Shown: one piece after another, positions 29,065-38,095 of the stretch
Position numbering within the stretch: position 1 is the stretch's first letter
Layout of the letters: each line of letters starts with the position of its first letter
Position numbers and translations under genes: made by a program
NCBI RefSeq assembly: GCF_003316875.1
Contig: NZ_QMIL01000001.1
Coordinates: forward strand, 620,001-684,000
Direction: 5' to 3'
DNA from: Aliidiomarina celeris
GTDB lineage: Bacteria > Pseudomonadota > Gammaproteobacteria > Enterobacterales > Alteromonadaceae
DNA: 64,000 nucleotides
Notes under the pieces: generated by a model
Databases searched by the model: none
Seen by the model: only the letters and a program-made list of their open reading frames with translations
Told to the model about the DNA's origin: nothing

Positions 29065-30459
29065 TTAGTCTGAATTGCCATTTTTGGCCTTCGCCTTTGC
29101 TTCTTTCTTTGCTGCCTTCTTGTCTGCTTTTTCTTTGGCTTTGGCTGCCTTAACAGCTTTCCTCGCAGGATTTCGCCCTCGGCTCATTAGCATAATAAAC
29201 ATCCATACCGCAACAATGGCTAAATTCACCACCACCACCCACACTAGGCGGTTGCTGGTTTCGGCACGCTCCGCTTGCAGTTCATTCAACGCTTGTTGGT
29301 GCGCTTGCTCTGCTGCAGCCTCAGCAAGTTCCGCTTCGTTTACTTCGGATTCTGGCGCTTCAATTGGGCGCTGAGAGCGAAATTCGGTGGTCGGCAAATC
29401 CATTTTAAACTCACGACCGTTTTTGTCGGTACCATTCAAGCTCAGTTCCAGCTGAAAAACTCCGTAAGTATAACTCGGCACTTGCACCTGCAAATCGTCG
29501 TCTTGCGCGGTCACAATGCTAACGTTCTGGCGCTCACCGTTCGGATAATTTACCCGCCCCGACAGCACAATGTCGTTGCGGTCAATCATCTGCTCGTCAA
29601 CTTGGAACTCAATTCGATGCGGCTCATTATCATTCGCCGCAACTTGAACCTGAGGCCTCACCGGTTGCTGGTGAATTAAAATAGGTTCGCCTTCAAACAC
29701 ACGCGTATGAAGCGGCGTGCGCACACGGTAGGTAGGAATATATTCGCCCGCGGCTATATCGAGCTCTATCTTGCCGGTAAAAACACCGTCTTTCGGAACT
29801 CTGTCCATTTCAAGTCCGTCGTCGGCAAATTCGCCCAAGCTTACAATGGCTTGGCCAAAATTATCGTAATCGGGATTATTGGTACTGTTCAGCAACATTT
29901 CTAAGCGGATCACACTGCGGAAATCGCGTTGGTCGATGTCGTCACCCGCCTGCGTTACCCGCCCCTCTACACCAATGGTTTCACCACGAAACAACAGTTC
30001 AGGCAAGGGGTCTGGGGTAAATTCAATATCACTCACCACCATAATGCGGCTGTCGGGGCGAATACGCCCTGTTACTTGCCAGGGGCCCGGTACAGGCTCC
30101 TTCACTCGAATTAAATCGTAGTCTTGCGCACTGTACCAAGCTACGTTTCGAGGGTGGCGGCTGGCATACCATTTAGTGCCGTCGGGCAAGGTAACTACGG
30201 CAGGGGCAGTATCCGGATAGCGAAAAATAACGAGGGTAATTTCGTCTATGGCATAGTCGATACGGAATCGATCGAGCTCAAGCGGCACCTGCTGTAAATT
30301 GCCGTTTTCGAGCAATGAGAATGCCCGCCGTGGATCTTCGGGCGCTTGCTCTTGCGTTACTGCGTTGCCTTGTGCGTGAACGACGCTGCTGAAAAATACC
30401 CCAGCGCTAACCACGATCAGCGTTAGTTTTCTTGCCCAACCTGTTGTTGCCAAAGACAT
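29065..30459 (-). CDS. TIGR03503-type envelope protein
   Basis: Protein of 464 residues matching my recollection of the TIGR03503 family of uncharacterised proteins in Alteromonadales and relatives. A signal peptide (about residues 1-30, ending VHAQ) is followed by a large extracytoplasmic region rich in beta-like sequence (PVPGPWQVTGRIRPDSRIMV). A single transmembrane helix lies near residues 407-430 and a lysine/alanine-rich cytoplasmic tail follows, so most of the protein faces the periplasm. It overlaps the end of dnaQ by 37 bases in another frame, with GGGGA just before the ATG. Function unknown. Confidence 0.75.
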   Translation of the reverse strand: MSLATTGWARKLTLIVVSAGVFFSSVVHAQGNAVTQEQAPEDPRRAFSLLENGNLQQVPLELDRFRIDYAIDEITLVIFRYPDTAPAVVTLPDGTKWYASRHPRNVAWYSAQDYDLIRVKEPVPGPWQVTGRIRPDSRIMVVSDIEFTPDPLPELLFRGETIGVEGRVTQAGDDIDQRDFRSVIRLEMLLNSTNNPDYDNFGQAIVSLGEFADDGLEMDRVPKDGVFTGKIELDIAAGEYIPTYRVRTPLHTRVFEGEPILIHQQPVRPQVQVAANDNEPHRIEFQVDEQMIDRNDIVLSGRVNYPNGERQNVSIVTAQDDDLQVQVPSYTYGVFQLELSLNGTDKNGREFKMDLPTTEFRSQRPIEAPESEVNEAELAEAAAEQAHQQALNELQAERAETSNRLVWVVVVNLAIVAVWMFIMLMSRGRNPARKAVKAAKAKEKADKKAAKKEAKAKAKNGNSD

Positions 30460-31163
30460 TCCCCACTTGACGATAAAGACGCTAAATATAGCCGATGTGC
30501 CTCTTCTTCTTCGGCACTTGCGGGTAAAACCTTTAGCGCTGAACGATCACTCGCTATACGTTTTATCGTTGAACTGCCCGCCTCTTGCTCCGCCTCACTG
30601 CCGTGCAAACCCAATTTACGCTGGCCTCCGGTAAGAAGCAGGTAAACATCAGCCAGAATTTCAGAGTCGAGTAACGCGCCGTGTAGGGTTCGGTGTGAGT
30701 TATCAATATCAAATCGTTTACATAAGGCGTCTAGGCTATTTCTTTGCCCTGGAAACTTACGGCGCGCATAGTCTAAGGTGTCGAATACCGTTGCATAATC
30801 TTTCGTTTTGCCACGGGCTGGTGAGAGTAAATTAAGCTCATGGTCAATAAAGCCCACGTCGAAGGGCGCATTGTGAATCACCAACTCGGCCCCTTGAATA
30901 AAATTCAAGAAGGCATCTACAACCTGCGCAAATACCGGTTTGTCTTCTAAAAATTCATTAGTAATGCCATGTACTTCAATGGCTTCTTGCTCCACTACCC
31001 GCTCTGGGTTGAGGTACACATGAAAATGTTCGCCGGTTAACTTACGGTCAATCATTTCAACACAGCCAATTTCAATAATACGGTGCCCTTGCGCTGGGCT
31101 AATACCGGTTGTTTCAGTGTCTAAAATGATTTGCCGATGCCCAGCACTTGCAGTTTGTGTCAT
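30423..31163 (-). CDS. dnaQ: DNA polymerase III epsilon subunit (proofreading exonuclease)
   Basis: The 3'-5' exonuclease that proofreads for the replicative polymerase. The DEDDh motifs are present: D15/E17 in LDTETTG, HNAPFDVGFIDHEL, and HRTLHGALLDSEILADVYL. The frame is open from 31193, but GAGG five bases before the ATG at 31163 and the family N-terminus (MTQTASAGHRQIILDTETT) support that start (246 residues). The C-terminal part that tethers to DnaE is low in similarity, as usual. It is divergent from rnhA with 56 bases between starts, as in E. coli. Confidence 0.95.
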   Translation of the reverse strand: MTQTASAGHRQIILDTETTGISPAQGHRIIEIGCVEMIDRKLTGEHFHVYLNPERVVEQEAIEVHGITNEFLEDKPVFAQVVDAFLNFIQGAELVIHNAPFDVGFIDHELNLLSPARGKTKDYATVFDTLDYARRKFPGQRNSLDALCKRFDIDNSHRTLHGALLDSEILADVYLLLTGGQRKLGLHGSEAEQEAGSSTIKRIASDRSALKVLPASAEEEEAHRLYLASLSSSGECLWQQQVGQEN

Positions 31164-31219
31164 GTTGCCTCGCCACGTATACTCGCCACACAAAATGAAG
31201 TAAACATGGTAACCCGTCT

Positions 31220-31693
31220 ATGGCGCCGAAAAAAGAAGTAGTTGTGTATACGGATGGCTCATGCCTCGGCAACCCCGGTCCGGGTGGGTATGGTGTGGTA
31301 TTGCGCTATGGCCAGCATGAGCGGGAACTCGCGCAGGGCTATACCTGTACCACAAATAATCGCATGGAATTGTTAGCCGCAGCGGTTGCGCTAGAGGCTT
31401 TAAAACAGCCATGCTCTGTGGATTTATGGACCGACAGCCAATATGTGCGCCAAGGAATTACCCAGTGGCTGCAAGGTTGGAAACAAAAAAACTGGCAAAC
31501 CAGCAATAGAAAGCCAGTGAAGAACAAAGATCTATGGCAACGCCTGGATGCTGCACAACAGCGTCATGACGTTCGCTGGCATTGGGTGAAAGGCCACTCT
31601 GGGCACCCAGAAAACGAACGCTGCGATCAACTCGCTCGCAGCGCTGCTGAAGGAAAAAACAAAAAGGAAGACACGGGCTACCAACCGGACTAG
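31220..31693 (+). CDS. rnhA: Ribonuclease HI
   Basis: Degrades the RNA strand of RNA-DNA hybrids (R-loops, primers). All catalytic residues of the type I family are visible: D12 in [15 protein letters not shown]50 in NNRMELLA, D72 in LWTDSQYV, and H126 and D136 in [17 protein letters not shown]. The basic handle region [21 protein letters not shown] is present. At 157 residues it is normal. The divergent pairing with dnaQ is the conserved arrangement. Its 3' end overlaps the convergent RND 3 adaptor gene by four bases, a tight junction consistent with a cassette inserted there. Confidence 0.96.
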   Translation: MAPKKEVVVYTDGSCLGNPGPGGYGVVLRYGQHERELAQGYTCTTNNRMELLAAAVALEALKQPCSVDLWTDSQYVRQGITQWLQGWKQKNWQTSNRKPVKNKDLWQRLDAAQQRHDVRWHWVKGHSGHPENERCDQLARSAAEGKNKKEDTGYQPD

Positions 31694-32784
31694 CGTAAGG
31701 CTATCGTGTCGCCCTTTTGCACGCCAGACACCACTTCATACCACTGCTCGCCATCAACTACGAATCCGCTGGTTTCGCCAAGGCGAACCAAGCGGCGCTC
31801 TAAGCCCTGCGCCTTTACAACCTGTACAAAGTGCAATTGCCCTAAGGTTTCCACTGCCCCCGCAGGTACGCCGAGTCGCTCGCGTTTCGTGTCTTGGCGT
31901 ACAGCAAGCCGCCCGTACATACCTGGGTACATTACCTGCTGGGGTTGAGCTTGCGCACCCATGTCGATACTTAACCGCACCACAAAACTACGTGAAGCAG
32001 CATCTGCTGCCGGCACGATTTCAGTCACCACCGCAGAATACGCCTGCTCGTGAGCATCAATGGTAACGCTAAACACTTTTCCCGGTTGTATAAAACGCAA
32101 TGCCGACTCACTCACCCAGGCTTCAAAACGCAAGCTTTCGGGCTGATAAAGGCGAATAAGTTGCATGCCGGGCGCGGCAGTGTCGCCGGTATAAACCCCT
32201 CTATCACTAATTACCGCATCAAATGGAGCGGTAATTACACTGAAACTTTCACTGGTTTGCGCTTCCGACAAGCCTTCTCGTGCGCCAGCAAGCTCAGCTT
32301 CCGTCGTGTCACGCTGGGCAATCGCCTCGTCTAATGCAGCGCTAGGCAACAAGCCCTGCTCAACCAATGCCGAAACACGTTGAAAATTGCTGCGCGCCTC
32401 ATTCACGCGCGCTTGGGCAGCGGCTAAAGTTTGTTGTTGTTGCCGTACACGCGCACTCAAATCGTCATTTTCAAGCCGAACTAACACGTCGCCCTGCTGC
32501 ACGCGGTCGCCGGCTTCCACTAACACATCGGCCACCCGCGCAGTAATACGAGACGACATGGATGCCTCTTGGCGCGGTTCCATTTGGCCGCTGAAAAAAC
32601 GTACTTCTGGAAGTTCGAAGCTGGTGACTACCGCTGTTTGCCCAGCACGTTGCGGCACCACGGGGTCTATTTGTTGTTCTACTTTGCTCACCCAAGTGCC
32701 AGCAAGCAACGTAAAGATAACGACCAAACCGACAATGGCGGCCGCAAATGTGAATATCCGCGGTTTCAAACTCATATTCGCCAT
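31690..32784 (-). CDS. RND efflux periplasmic adaptor, system 3
   Basis: Membrane-fusion subunit of 364 residues. It has an N-terminal hydrophobic anchor or signal (about residues 9-30, no lipobox), the lipoyl half [16 protein letters not shown], and a coiled-coil hairpin (about 110-165). The second half contains [20 protein letters not shown], and a beta-barrel and membrane-proximal domain follow. It comes after the pump gene (two bases apart), the reverse of the adaptor-pump order in systems 1 and 2. As the last gene of the rhodanese-ArsR-DUF2892-pump-adaptor unit it is presumably controlled by that regulator. Confidence 0.88.
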   Translation of the reverse strand: MANMSLKPRIFTFAAAIVGLVVIFTLLAGTWVSKVEQQIDPVVPQRAGQTAVVTSFELPEVRFFSGQMEPRQEASMSSRITARVADVLVEAGDRVQQGDVLVRLENDDLSARVRQQQQTLAAAQARVNEARSNFQRVSALVEQGLLPSAALDEAIAQRDTTEAELAGAREGLSEAQTSESFSVITAPFDAVISDRGVYTGDTAAPGMQLIRLYQPESLRFEAWVSESALRFIQPGKVFSVTIDAHEQAYSAVVTEIVPAADAASRSFVVRLSIDMGAQAQPQQVMYPGMYGRLAVRQDTKRERLGVPAGAVETLGQLHFVQVVKAQGLERRLVRLGETSGFVVDGEQWYEVVSGVQKGDTIALR

Positions 32785-32786
32785 AG

Positions 32787-35700
32787 TTACTCTTCCTCAT
32801 CAGCAGGTAGTGGCAAGCCGTGCCCTTCAGCATGCTCATAGATCATGTGATACACCACTGGAATAACCAGCAGGGTAAATACGGTCGACGCCGTAATTCC
32901 GAAAATAATCGCCCACGCAAGGCCATTAAAAATGGGGTCAAGGGTAATTACAATATTTGCCAACATGGTGGTACCCGCAGTGAGCAAAATCGGCCGGGTA
33001 CGCGCAGCTCCTGCGTCGAACAATGCTTCCTTCAACGAACAGCCCCCACGTTGCAAACGCTGTTGAATAAATTCAATGAGAATGAGTGCATTACGCACGA
33101 CAATACCGGCCAGCGCGATCATTCCGATCATAGCCGTCGCGGTAAACAGCGACGGATTCGGATACCGGCCAATGTCGGCTGCAAACATATTCAAAAACCA
33201 GAAGCCTGGCATAATGCCAATAATAGTCAGCGGAATAGACAACATCATAATGCCAGATACCGCTTTTAGCCCGGTTTGCAATACCATCACAATATAAACA
33301 CCAAGCAGCGCCACACCATAGGCAATACCGAGATCGCGAAACACATCAATGGTAATCTTCCACTCGCCTTCGCCGCTCCATTTCACTTCAATGTCGTCGG
33401 GAACCGACCAGCCGTAGCCACTGCCATTGGTAAAGTAGGTGCGCGACCAGAGCGAACGATGGGCCTCGCGGTCTGTATCTTGGTCTGCTTGCATATCTAC
33501 CACTACATCAGCCGGCACGCGCCCCGTCACTTCGCCGTACACGTACACCACCGGGCGCAAGTTCTTGTGAAAAATTGGACGCTCGGCCCCAACTTCAACA
33601 AACTCGCCTAATTCCACTAAAGGAACCAGAGGTGCCGGAGCCGCTTCTATGCCATTGCCACGGTCAACCCGCGCCACCCCTTGTTGGCCGCGAACATACA
33701 GCGACAACAAATAGTCTTTATTGTTACGCCAGCTTTCTGGCAGCCGTATTTCAATTGGCAATGGGTTCACTTCGCTCGCCAGCTGCAAATAGTCAATGGT
33801 TAAGCCGCCCGTAGCCGTAAGAATAGTGCGGTGAATATCGGAGGCGCCAATGCCTGACAGTGCTGCTTTTTCACGATCTACTTCAAAACGCCACACCAAA
33901 CTTTCATTCGGCACAGAAGTGTGCACTTGGCTCACCATATCGTCGCGCTGTAAACGCTGTGCTACCTGTTGCGCGGCTGTTTCTAGTGCTGCATACGATG
34001 TGCGATCAGTTCCATAAACTTCTGCAACTACCGTTGCCATCACTGGAGGCCCAGGCGGCATTTGAACCAACTCAAGGGTACGCACGCCCAGCGTTTGCCC
34101 CAACGCCTCTAACTCGTCACGTAAGCGAGTGACCACCTCGTTTGACTGCATATCGCGTTCAAATTTATCTACCAACACTACCCGAGCTTCGCCATGATAA
34201 GCCTCACCGCGGCGAAAATAGTGGCGTACCATACCATTGAAGTCCATCGGTGAAGCAACACCAGAAAAAGTCGACACCGATTTCACTTCGGGTACCCGCT
34301 GCAAATAGTCGGCAATGCCTTGCATCGCGCGCGCGGTGTCTTCAAGCGCACTTCCCACCGGCATGTCAACAACCACCTGAAACTCGTTCTTGTTGTCGTG
34401 CGGCAGCAACTTCAAAGGTACCAAACGGAACGCCGGCAGCATCGCAGCGACAATAAATAACCCTGCTACCGCCCAAAGAAATGCTTTACTGCGACCACGA
34501 GAAGCCAATACCGGCTCTAGAATCTTGCGATAACCGCGATACAGCAAACTGCTCGACGGGTCGTAAACACCATTACTTTCCGCGCGTTTCAATATTTTCC
34601 ATGCCAACCACGGCGTGATTAAGAACGCCGTTACTGTCGAGGCAATAACCGCGATAGGCACGTTAAAAGCCATGGGGCCCATGTAAGGCCCCATCATGCC
34701 GGTAATAAAGAACATGGGAGTGAATACAATGACAATGGCTAAGGTCGACATCAGCAGCGCACTGCGAATTTCCACCATGGCTTCGATAATAATGCGCTTA
34801 CTTTTTTTGCCTTGTGCTTCAATGTGGCGCTCAATATTGTCAATCGCGGCAATGGGGTCGTCGACAATTAAACCCAAGGCTAAAATTAATGCGAACATGG
34901 TCACGCGGTTAATGGTGTAACCGAACAATAAGTCGAGACCAAGGGTTGCGCCGTAACTAATAGGAATTGCAATGGCAACCACCGCCGCTGCACGCCAGTT
35001 TAGAAAGAGCCCAACAAACACCACCACTACAATAATGGCGACCACGAGGCTCGACACCAACTCTTTCACTTTTCCGTCGGCGGTTTCACCATAATTGCGA
35101 ATGACCTCAACCTGAATATGATCAGGCAACCAATCCGCTTTCAATTCACTGAACGCGTTTAGAATGTTGTCGGCTACCCAAACCGCATTACTGCCTTTCT
35201 GCTTGGCCACGGAAATGAACACCGCTGGGAATTGTTGGCGCTGGTAATTGCTTCCTAACTCGCTTGCTGTTGAACTGGCTACGCCGGGGTAAAAGAAGGT
35301 ATAGTTTTCGGCCTGCTCTGGACCATCGGTAACTTCCGCAACATCACGCAAGTAAACAGGCCGGCCGTTCACAACGTTCACTACAATGTTACTCAGTTCA
35401 GTCGCAGACTGGAAAAAACGACCACTTTCAACTTCAATACGGGTGCCTTGCTGAACAATAAAGCCGCCAGTAGCGCGGCTGTTGCCCATAGTAACCGCGC
35501 GGCTTACGTCGTCAATCGTGCTTTGGTGTGCTGCTAATGCAACACTGTCGAGCTCAATTTGAATACGCCGCGCCTGTCCGCCGGTAATTTGCACTTGATT
35601 GGTGTTCGGGATCGCTTTTAATTTTTGCGTGGCCTGTTCGGCAACCCGCCGCAACTCGTAGTTTCCAAGCAACTCAGGTTGGGTGCTGTAAAGTGCCGCA

Positions 35701-36149
35701 ACGACAATGGGCACGTCGTCAATTTCAACCGGTTTTACCACCCAACTTTCAACCACCGCGGGAATTTCATCTTGGCTGGAGTAAAGCTTGTTATAGAGCT
35801 TTACCAACGACTCTTCACGGCCTTCTCCCACGAAAAAGCGAACCGTTACCACCGCAGAGTCGCGCTGAGACTGCGAGTACACATACTCCACGCCGTCAAT
35901 TTGTGAGAGCAATTGCTCGAGCGGCTCAGTGACTTGCGTAGCAACCTGCTCTGCGGGCAAACCGGGACTCGACACCACAATGTCGGCCATAGGCACAATT
36001 ATTTGGGGATCTTCTTCTCGCGGAGTCAGTAATAAAGCGAGAATACCAAAGAGCACAGCAAGTGCAGCGAGTATTGGCGGAAAAGTACTGTTTAAAAACC
36101 AACCGATAATTCCTTGTTTAACCGGCGAATTCCGCAAATCTGTGCTCAT
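32787..36149 (-). CDS. RND efflux pump permease, system 3
   Basis: RND superfamily pump of 1120 residues, about 80 longer than systems 1 and 2. The proton-relay pair is in GLIVDDPIAAIDNIERH, where proline follows the pair. The second bundle has GIVVRNALILIEFIQQRL. Extra sequence is mainly in the periplasmic porter region (about residues 780-880, including EYVEVGAERPIF-like and VPADVVVDMQADQDTDREAHRSL-like stretches). This is a subgroup distinct from the classical AcrB drug pumps. Linkage to an ArsR-type regulator, a rhodanese and a DUF2892 protein suggests a role linked to reactive sulfur rather than antibiotics, which is inference. Confidence 0.9.
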   Translation of the reverse strand: MSTDLRNSPVKQGIIGWFLNSTFPPILAALAVLFGILALLLTPREEDPQIIVPMADIVVSSPGLPAEQVATQVTEPLEQLLSQIDGVEYVYSQSQRDSAVVTVRFFVGEGREESLVKLYNKLYSSQDEIPAVVESWVVKPVEIDDVPIVVAALYSTQPELLGNYELRRVAEQATQKLKAIPNTNQVQITGGQARRIQIELDSVALAAHQSTIDDVSRAVTMGNSRATGGFIVQQGTRIEVESGRFFQSATELSNIVVNVVNGRPVYLRDVAEVTDGPEQAENYTFFYPGVASSTASELGSNYQRQQFPAVFISVAKQKGSNAVWVADNILNAFSELKADWLPDHIQVEVIRNYGETADGKVKELVSSLVVAIIVVVVFVGLFLNWRAAAVVAIAIPISYGATLGLDLLFGYTINRVTMFALILALGLIVDDPIAAIDNIERHIEAQGKKSKRIIIEAMVEIRSALLMSTLAIVIVFTPMFFITGMMGPYMGPMAFNVPIAVIASTVTAFLITPWLAWKILKRAESNGVYDPSSSLLYRGYRKILEPVLASRGRSKAFLWAVAGLFIVAAMLPAFRLVPLKLLPHDNKNEFQVVVDMPVGSALEDTARAMQGIADYLQRVPEVKSVSTFSGVASPMDFNGMVRHYFRRGEAYHGEARVVLVDKFERDMQSNEVVTRLRDELEALGQTLGVRTLELVQMPPGPPVMATVVAEVYGTDRTSYAALETAAQQVAQRLQRDDMVSQVHTSVPNESLVWRFEVDREKAALSGIGASDIHRTILTATGGLTIDYLQLASEVNPLPIEIRLPESWRNNKDYLLSLYVRGQQGVARVDRGNGIEAAPAPLVPLVELGEFVEVGAERPIFHKNLRPVVYVYGEVTGRVPADVVVDMQADQDTDREAHRSLWSRTYFTNGSGYGWSVPDDIEVKWSGEGEWKITIDVFRDLGIAYGVALLGVYIVMVLQTGLKAVSGIMMLSIPLTIIGIMPGFWFLNMFAADIGRYPNPSLFTATAMIGMIALAGIVVRNALILIEFIQQRLQRGGCSLKEALFDAGAARTRPILLTAGTTMLANIVITLDPIFNGLAWAIIFGITASTVFTLLVIPVVYHMIYEHAEGHGLPLPADEEE

Positions 36150-36196
36150 GTGTGCTCCTTGTTTACTTTTTGCCTCGCTTGTTTCGAACGCGTGGC

Positions 36197-36400
36197 TTAT
36201 TTAAATGCACAACCTGATTTTAGACCAAACACCGCTAAAATCTTGGCGAGCGGGCAAAAGCCAGTAAAAGCGCTTTGCAAAAGGTTTAAACCCACGAACC
36301 CTGTGAGGAGCAACCAACCTGTATTCACCTGCCATGCGAGAATAGCAGAAATTAAAATAACAGTGCCCGCAAAGGCAAGAACGAAACGATCGATATTCAT
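36197..36400 (-). CDS. DUF2892-family small membrane protein
   Basis: A 67-residue inner-membrane protein with two hydrophobic segments (about residues 6-22 and 28-45), then FTGFCPLAKILAVFGLKSGC. This is the pattern of the DUF2892 family, also found as the membrane part of E. coli YgaP, a rhodanese. Two cysteines (C49 and C65 by count) are a family feature. It sits between the ArsR-type regulator and the RND pump. A longer overlapping frame (36201-36467) lacks any such pattern and was rejected. A role with sulfane sulfur follows only from the neighbours. Confidence 0.8.
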   Translation of the reverse strand: MNIDRFVLAFAGTVILISAILAWQVNTGWLLLTGFVGLNLLQSAFTGFCPLAKILAVFGLKSGCAFK

Positions 36401-36494
36401 AATAGAACTCCGGCACGTTAGAAAATAAGAACACCCTTATATTAGCACCGCCTAATGCATTAGACAAAAAAATATTGCTCGTGCTCGTAATACT

Positions 36495-36803
36495 TTAGCC
36501 GCAATACATGTCGTACAGCGCCGACAAAATCTCCATGGCTTTCGGGTCAGTAATGCGGTAATAAGCCGTGGTACCTTCTTTACGATAATCCACAATACCC
36601 TGCGCTCTCAATTTCGCTAAATGTTGCGATAACGCCGATTGTGATAACTCAAGCTGGCGTTCAAGCTCACCTACCGACTTTTCGCCACTCACCAAGTGGC
36701 AGAGCACCATCAAGCGGTTGCCATTCGCCAGCGACTTTAATAGCTGTTCTGCCGCAAGAGCGTTTTGCTGCATTTGCTCAATAGAGAGCGCATTCATTTT
36801 CAT
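36495..36803 (-). CDS. ArsR-type regulator, BigR/SqrR/YgaV-like
   Basis: Winged-helix repressor of 102 residues. The DNA-recognition helix is in LELSQSALSQHLAKLRAQGIV. The classical ArsR metal site (ELCVCDL in helix 3) is absent. Instead C35 (LMVLCHL) and C101 (DMYCG) are placed like the two cysteines of the persulfide/sulfide-sensing regulators BigR, SqrR and YgaV, which form a tetrasulfide or disulfide link to release DNA. It overlaps the rhodanese gene by four bases (ATGA) and precedes DUF2892 and the RND 3 genes. It probably represses this operon and is induced by reactive sulfur species. Confidence 0.85.
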   Translation of the reverse strand: MKMNALSIEQMQQNALAAEQLLKSLANGNRLMVLCHLVSGEKSVGELERQLELSQSALSQHLAKLRAQGIVDYRKEGTTAYYRITDPKAMEILSALYDMYCG

Positions 36804-37195
36804 TGTGTTGCTTTTCCTGCTTCAGTCCACGCGGTCATACCGCCTGCAACCGAATACACATTTTCAAATCCCATTATCTGCAGCGTTTGTGCAGCCAAAG
36901 CACTACGGCCGCCTGTTCTGCAAATTAAATACACGGGTGATTGCTTCAATTGTTCGAGCGCAACTTCTGGTGCACAGCTTGCAGCTGCCACCTGTGGCAG
37001 TGATGCAAGTTGAAATTCCAAAATTCCGCGCGGTAGGTTTACCGCATGTGCAATATGACCAGCAGAAAACTCACCAGGCTCGCGCACATCGATTAATACG
37101 GTTTCTTCTTTACCTACCAAACCTTCAAGCTCATCAATAGTCGCCTCGCGAATTACCGCTTTCGCTTCTGCAACCAATTGTTGTGCTGTTTTCAT
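36800..37195 (-). CDS. Rhodanese-domain sulfurtransferase
   Basis: Single-domain rhodanese of 131 residues with the persulfide-carrying cysteine C92 in the active loop CRTGGRS. LIDVREPGEFSAGHIAHAVNLPRG is the standard N-terminal half. No signal peptide or membrane helix is seen, so it is cytoplasmic. It is first in the operon followed by the BigR-like regulator, the DUF2892 protein and RND system 3. In related clusters rhodanese and DUF2892 are fused (YgaP-type); here they are separate. Predicted role: handling sulfane sulfur, such as persulfide transfer or sulfide detoxification. Confidence 0.88.
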   Translation of the reverse strand: MKTAQQLVAEAKAVIREATIDELEGLVGKEETVLIDVREPGEFSAGHIAHAVNLPRGILEFQLASLPQVAAASCAPEVALEQLKQSPVYLICRTGGRSALAAQTLQIMGFENVYSVAGGMTAWTEAGKATQ

Positions 37196-37328
37196 ACTCC
37201 GTCTCCGTTAAAAATACGGTCAGTAAGACTACCCTAGCTCTAGTTTCTGTACAAGTGTTCAGTTCGTCGACAACCCCACCTTTACAAGCCTAGTTAAAGG
37301 CGCCCTGGGTAACCACTCGAGCGTGAAC

Positions 37329-38036
37329 TTAAAGCGAAGTTCTGCCCACCGGCACGGCTTCAGCCCCCCTCACTTTTTGTCGCTTCGCATGACCACGGCG
37401 AGCCCACGTTAAAGGCCATTCGCGCTTTCTAGCAACAATGCCATAACCCGCACTAGCGGCGGGAAACAACCAAACTTTTTCGTTGGCTGTGGGCCACGGC
37501 ACACCCTTGCCCAAAGGCCCACTGTGAATAATTTCGTAATTTAATAGAGCTAACCAGTCTTCAATACGCGCTTTGGTAAATAATCGACCCCGCCATGGCG
37601 CCCGAGCGCGCGCCGGCGGCCAAACACGTGCCATATTGTGAGGAGCCCAGGGGTTGTTAAAGGTCAAAAATAAACAGCCGTCTGCACGTAGAGCGCGATC
37701 CGCCTCACGCAAAACTTGATGGGGGTCGGCGCAATACTCTAATACAAACGGCAATGCAATCCAGTCTACACTGTCTTGCGCGAGCGGCAGTGCCGTAAGC
37801 TCAGCGCGAGCGTCTGCAGACACCCCGGGGTGAATATGGTATTGCGCTTTCACCCTGCAGTCTGACCAAGGTACCTCAAGCGCGCCGAGCGTGATCAGAT
37901 ACTGCCCAAACACGATCGGATCATGTTCCCGCAGCCAAACAGCTACAGCCTCTCGCCACCACTCACCGTGGCTTAAATCATGCCACGAGGTTAATAACGC
38001 GGTTCGGTGTTGTTGCAACGCTGGTTTTAAAAACAT
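37329..38036 (-). CDS. Class I SAM-dependent methyltransferase, YafS-like
   Basis: Protein of 235 residues with the Methyltransf_11-type core VDWIALPFVLEYCADPHQVLREADRALR... and LFLTFNNPWAP after it. The glycine-rich SAM motif I is weakly conserved. The position divergent from gloB is that of E. coli yafS, a methyltransferase of unknown substrate, and the gene order supports orthology. It ends 133 bases before the rhodanese operon on the same strand. The 59 bases to gloB hold both promoters. Confidence 0.8.
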   Translation of the reverse strand: MFLKPALQQHRTALLTSWHDLSHGEWWREAVAVWLREHDPIVFGQYLITLGALEVPWSDCRVKAQYHIHPGVSADARAELTALPLAQDSVDWIALPFVLEYCADPHQVLREADRALRADGCLFLTFNNPWAPHNMARVWPPARARAPWRGRLFTKARIEDWLALLNYEIIHSGPLGKGVPWPTANEKVWLFPAASAGYGIVARKREWPLTWARRGHAKRQKVRGAEAVPVGRTSL

Positions 38037-38095
38037 AACAAATCCTCGTATACTGCAGACAACGCTTCGCTCTTAACGTTCACTGGATTTACACC

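Noticed and set aside
36201-36467. Longer minus-strand frame overlapping the DUF2892 gene
   Set aside because: Its translation is Arg/Phe/Cys-rich without family pattern; the 67-residue frame in the same place matches DUF2892.
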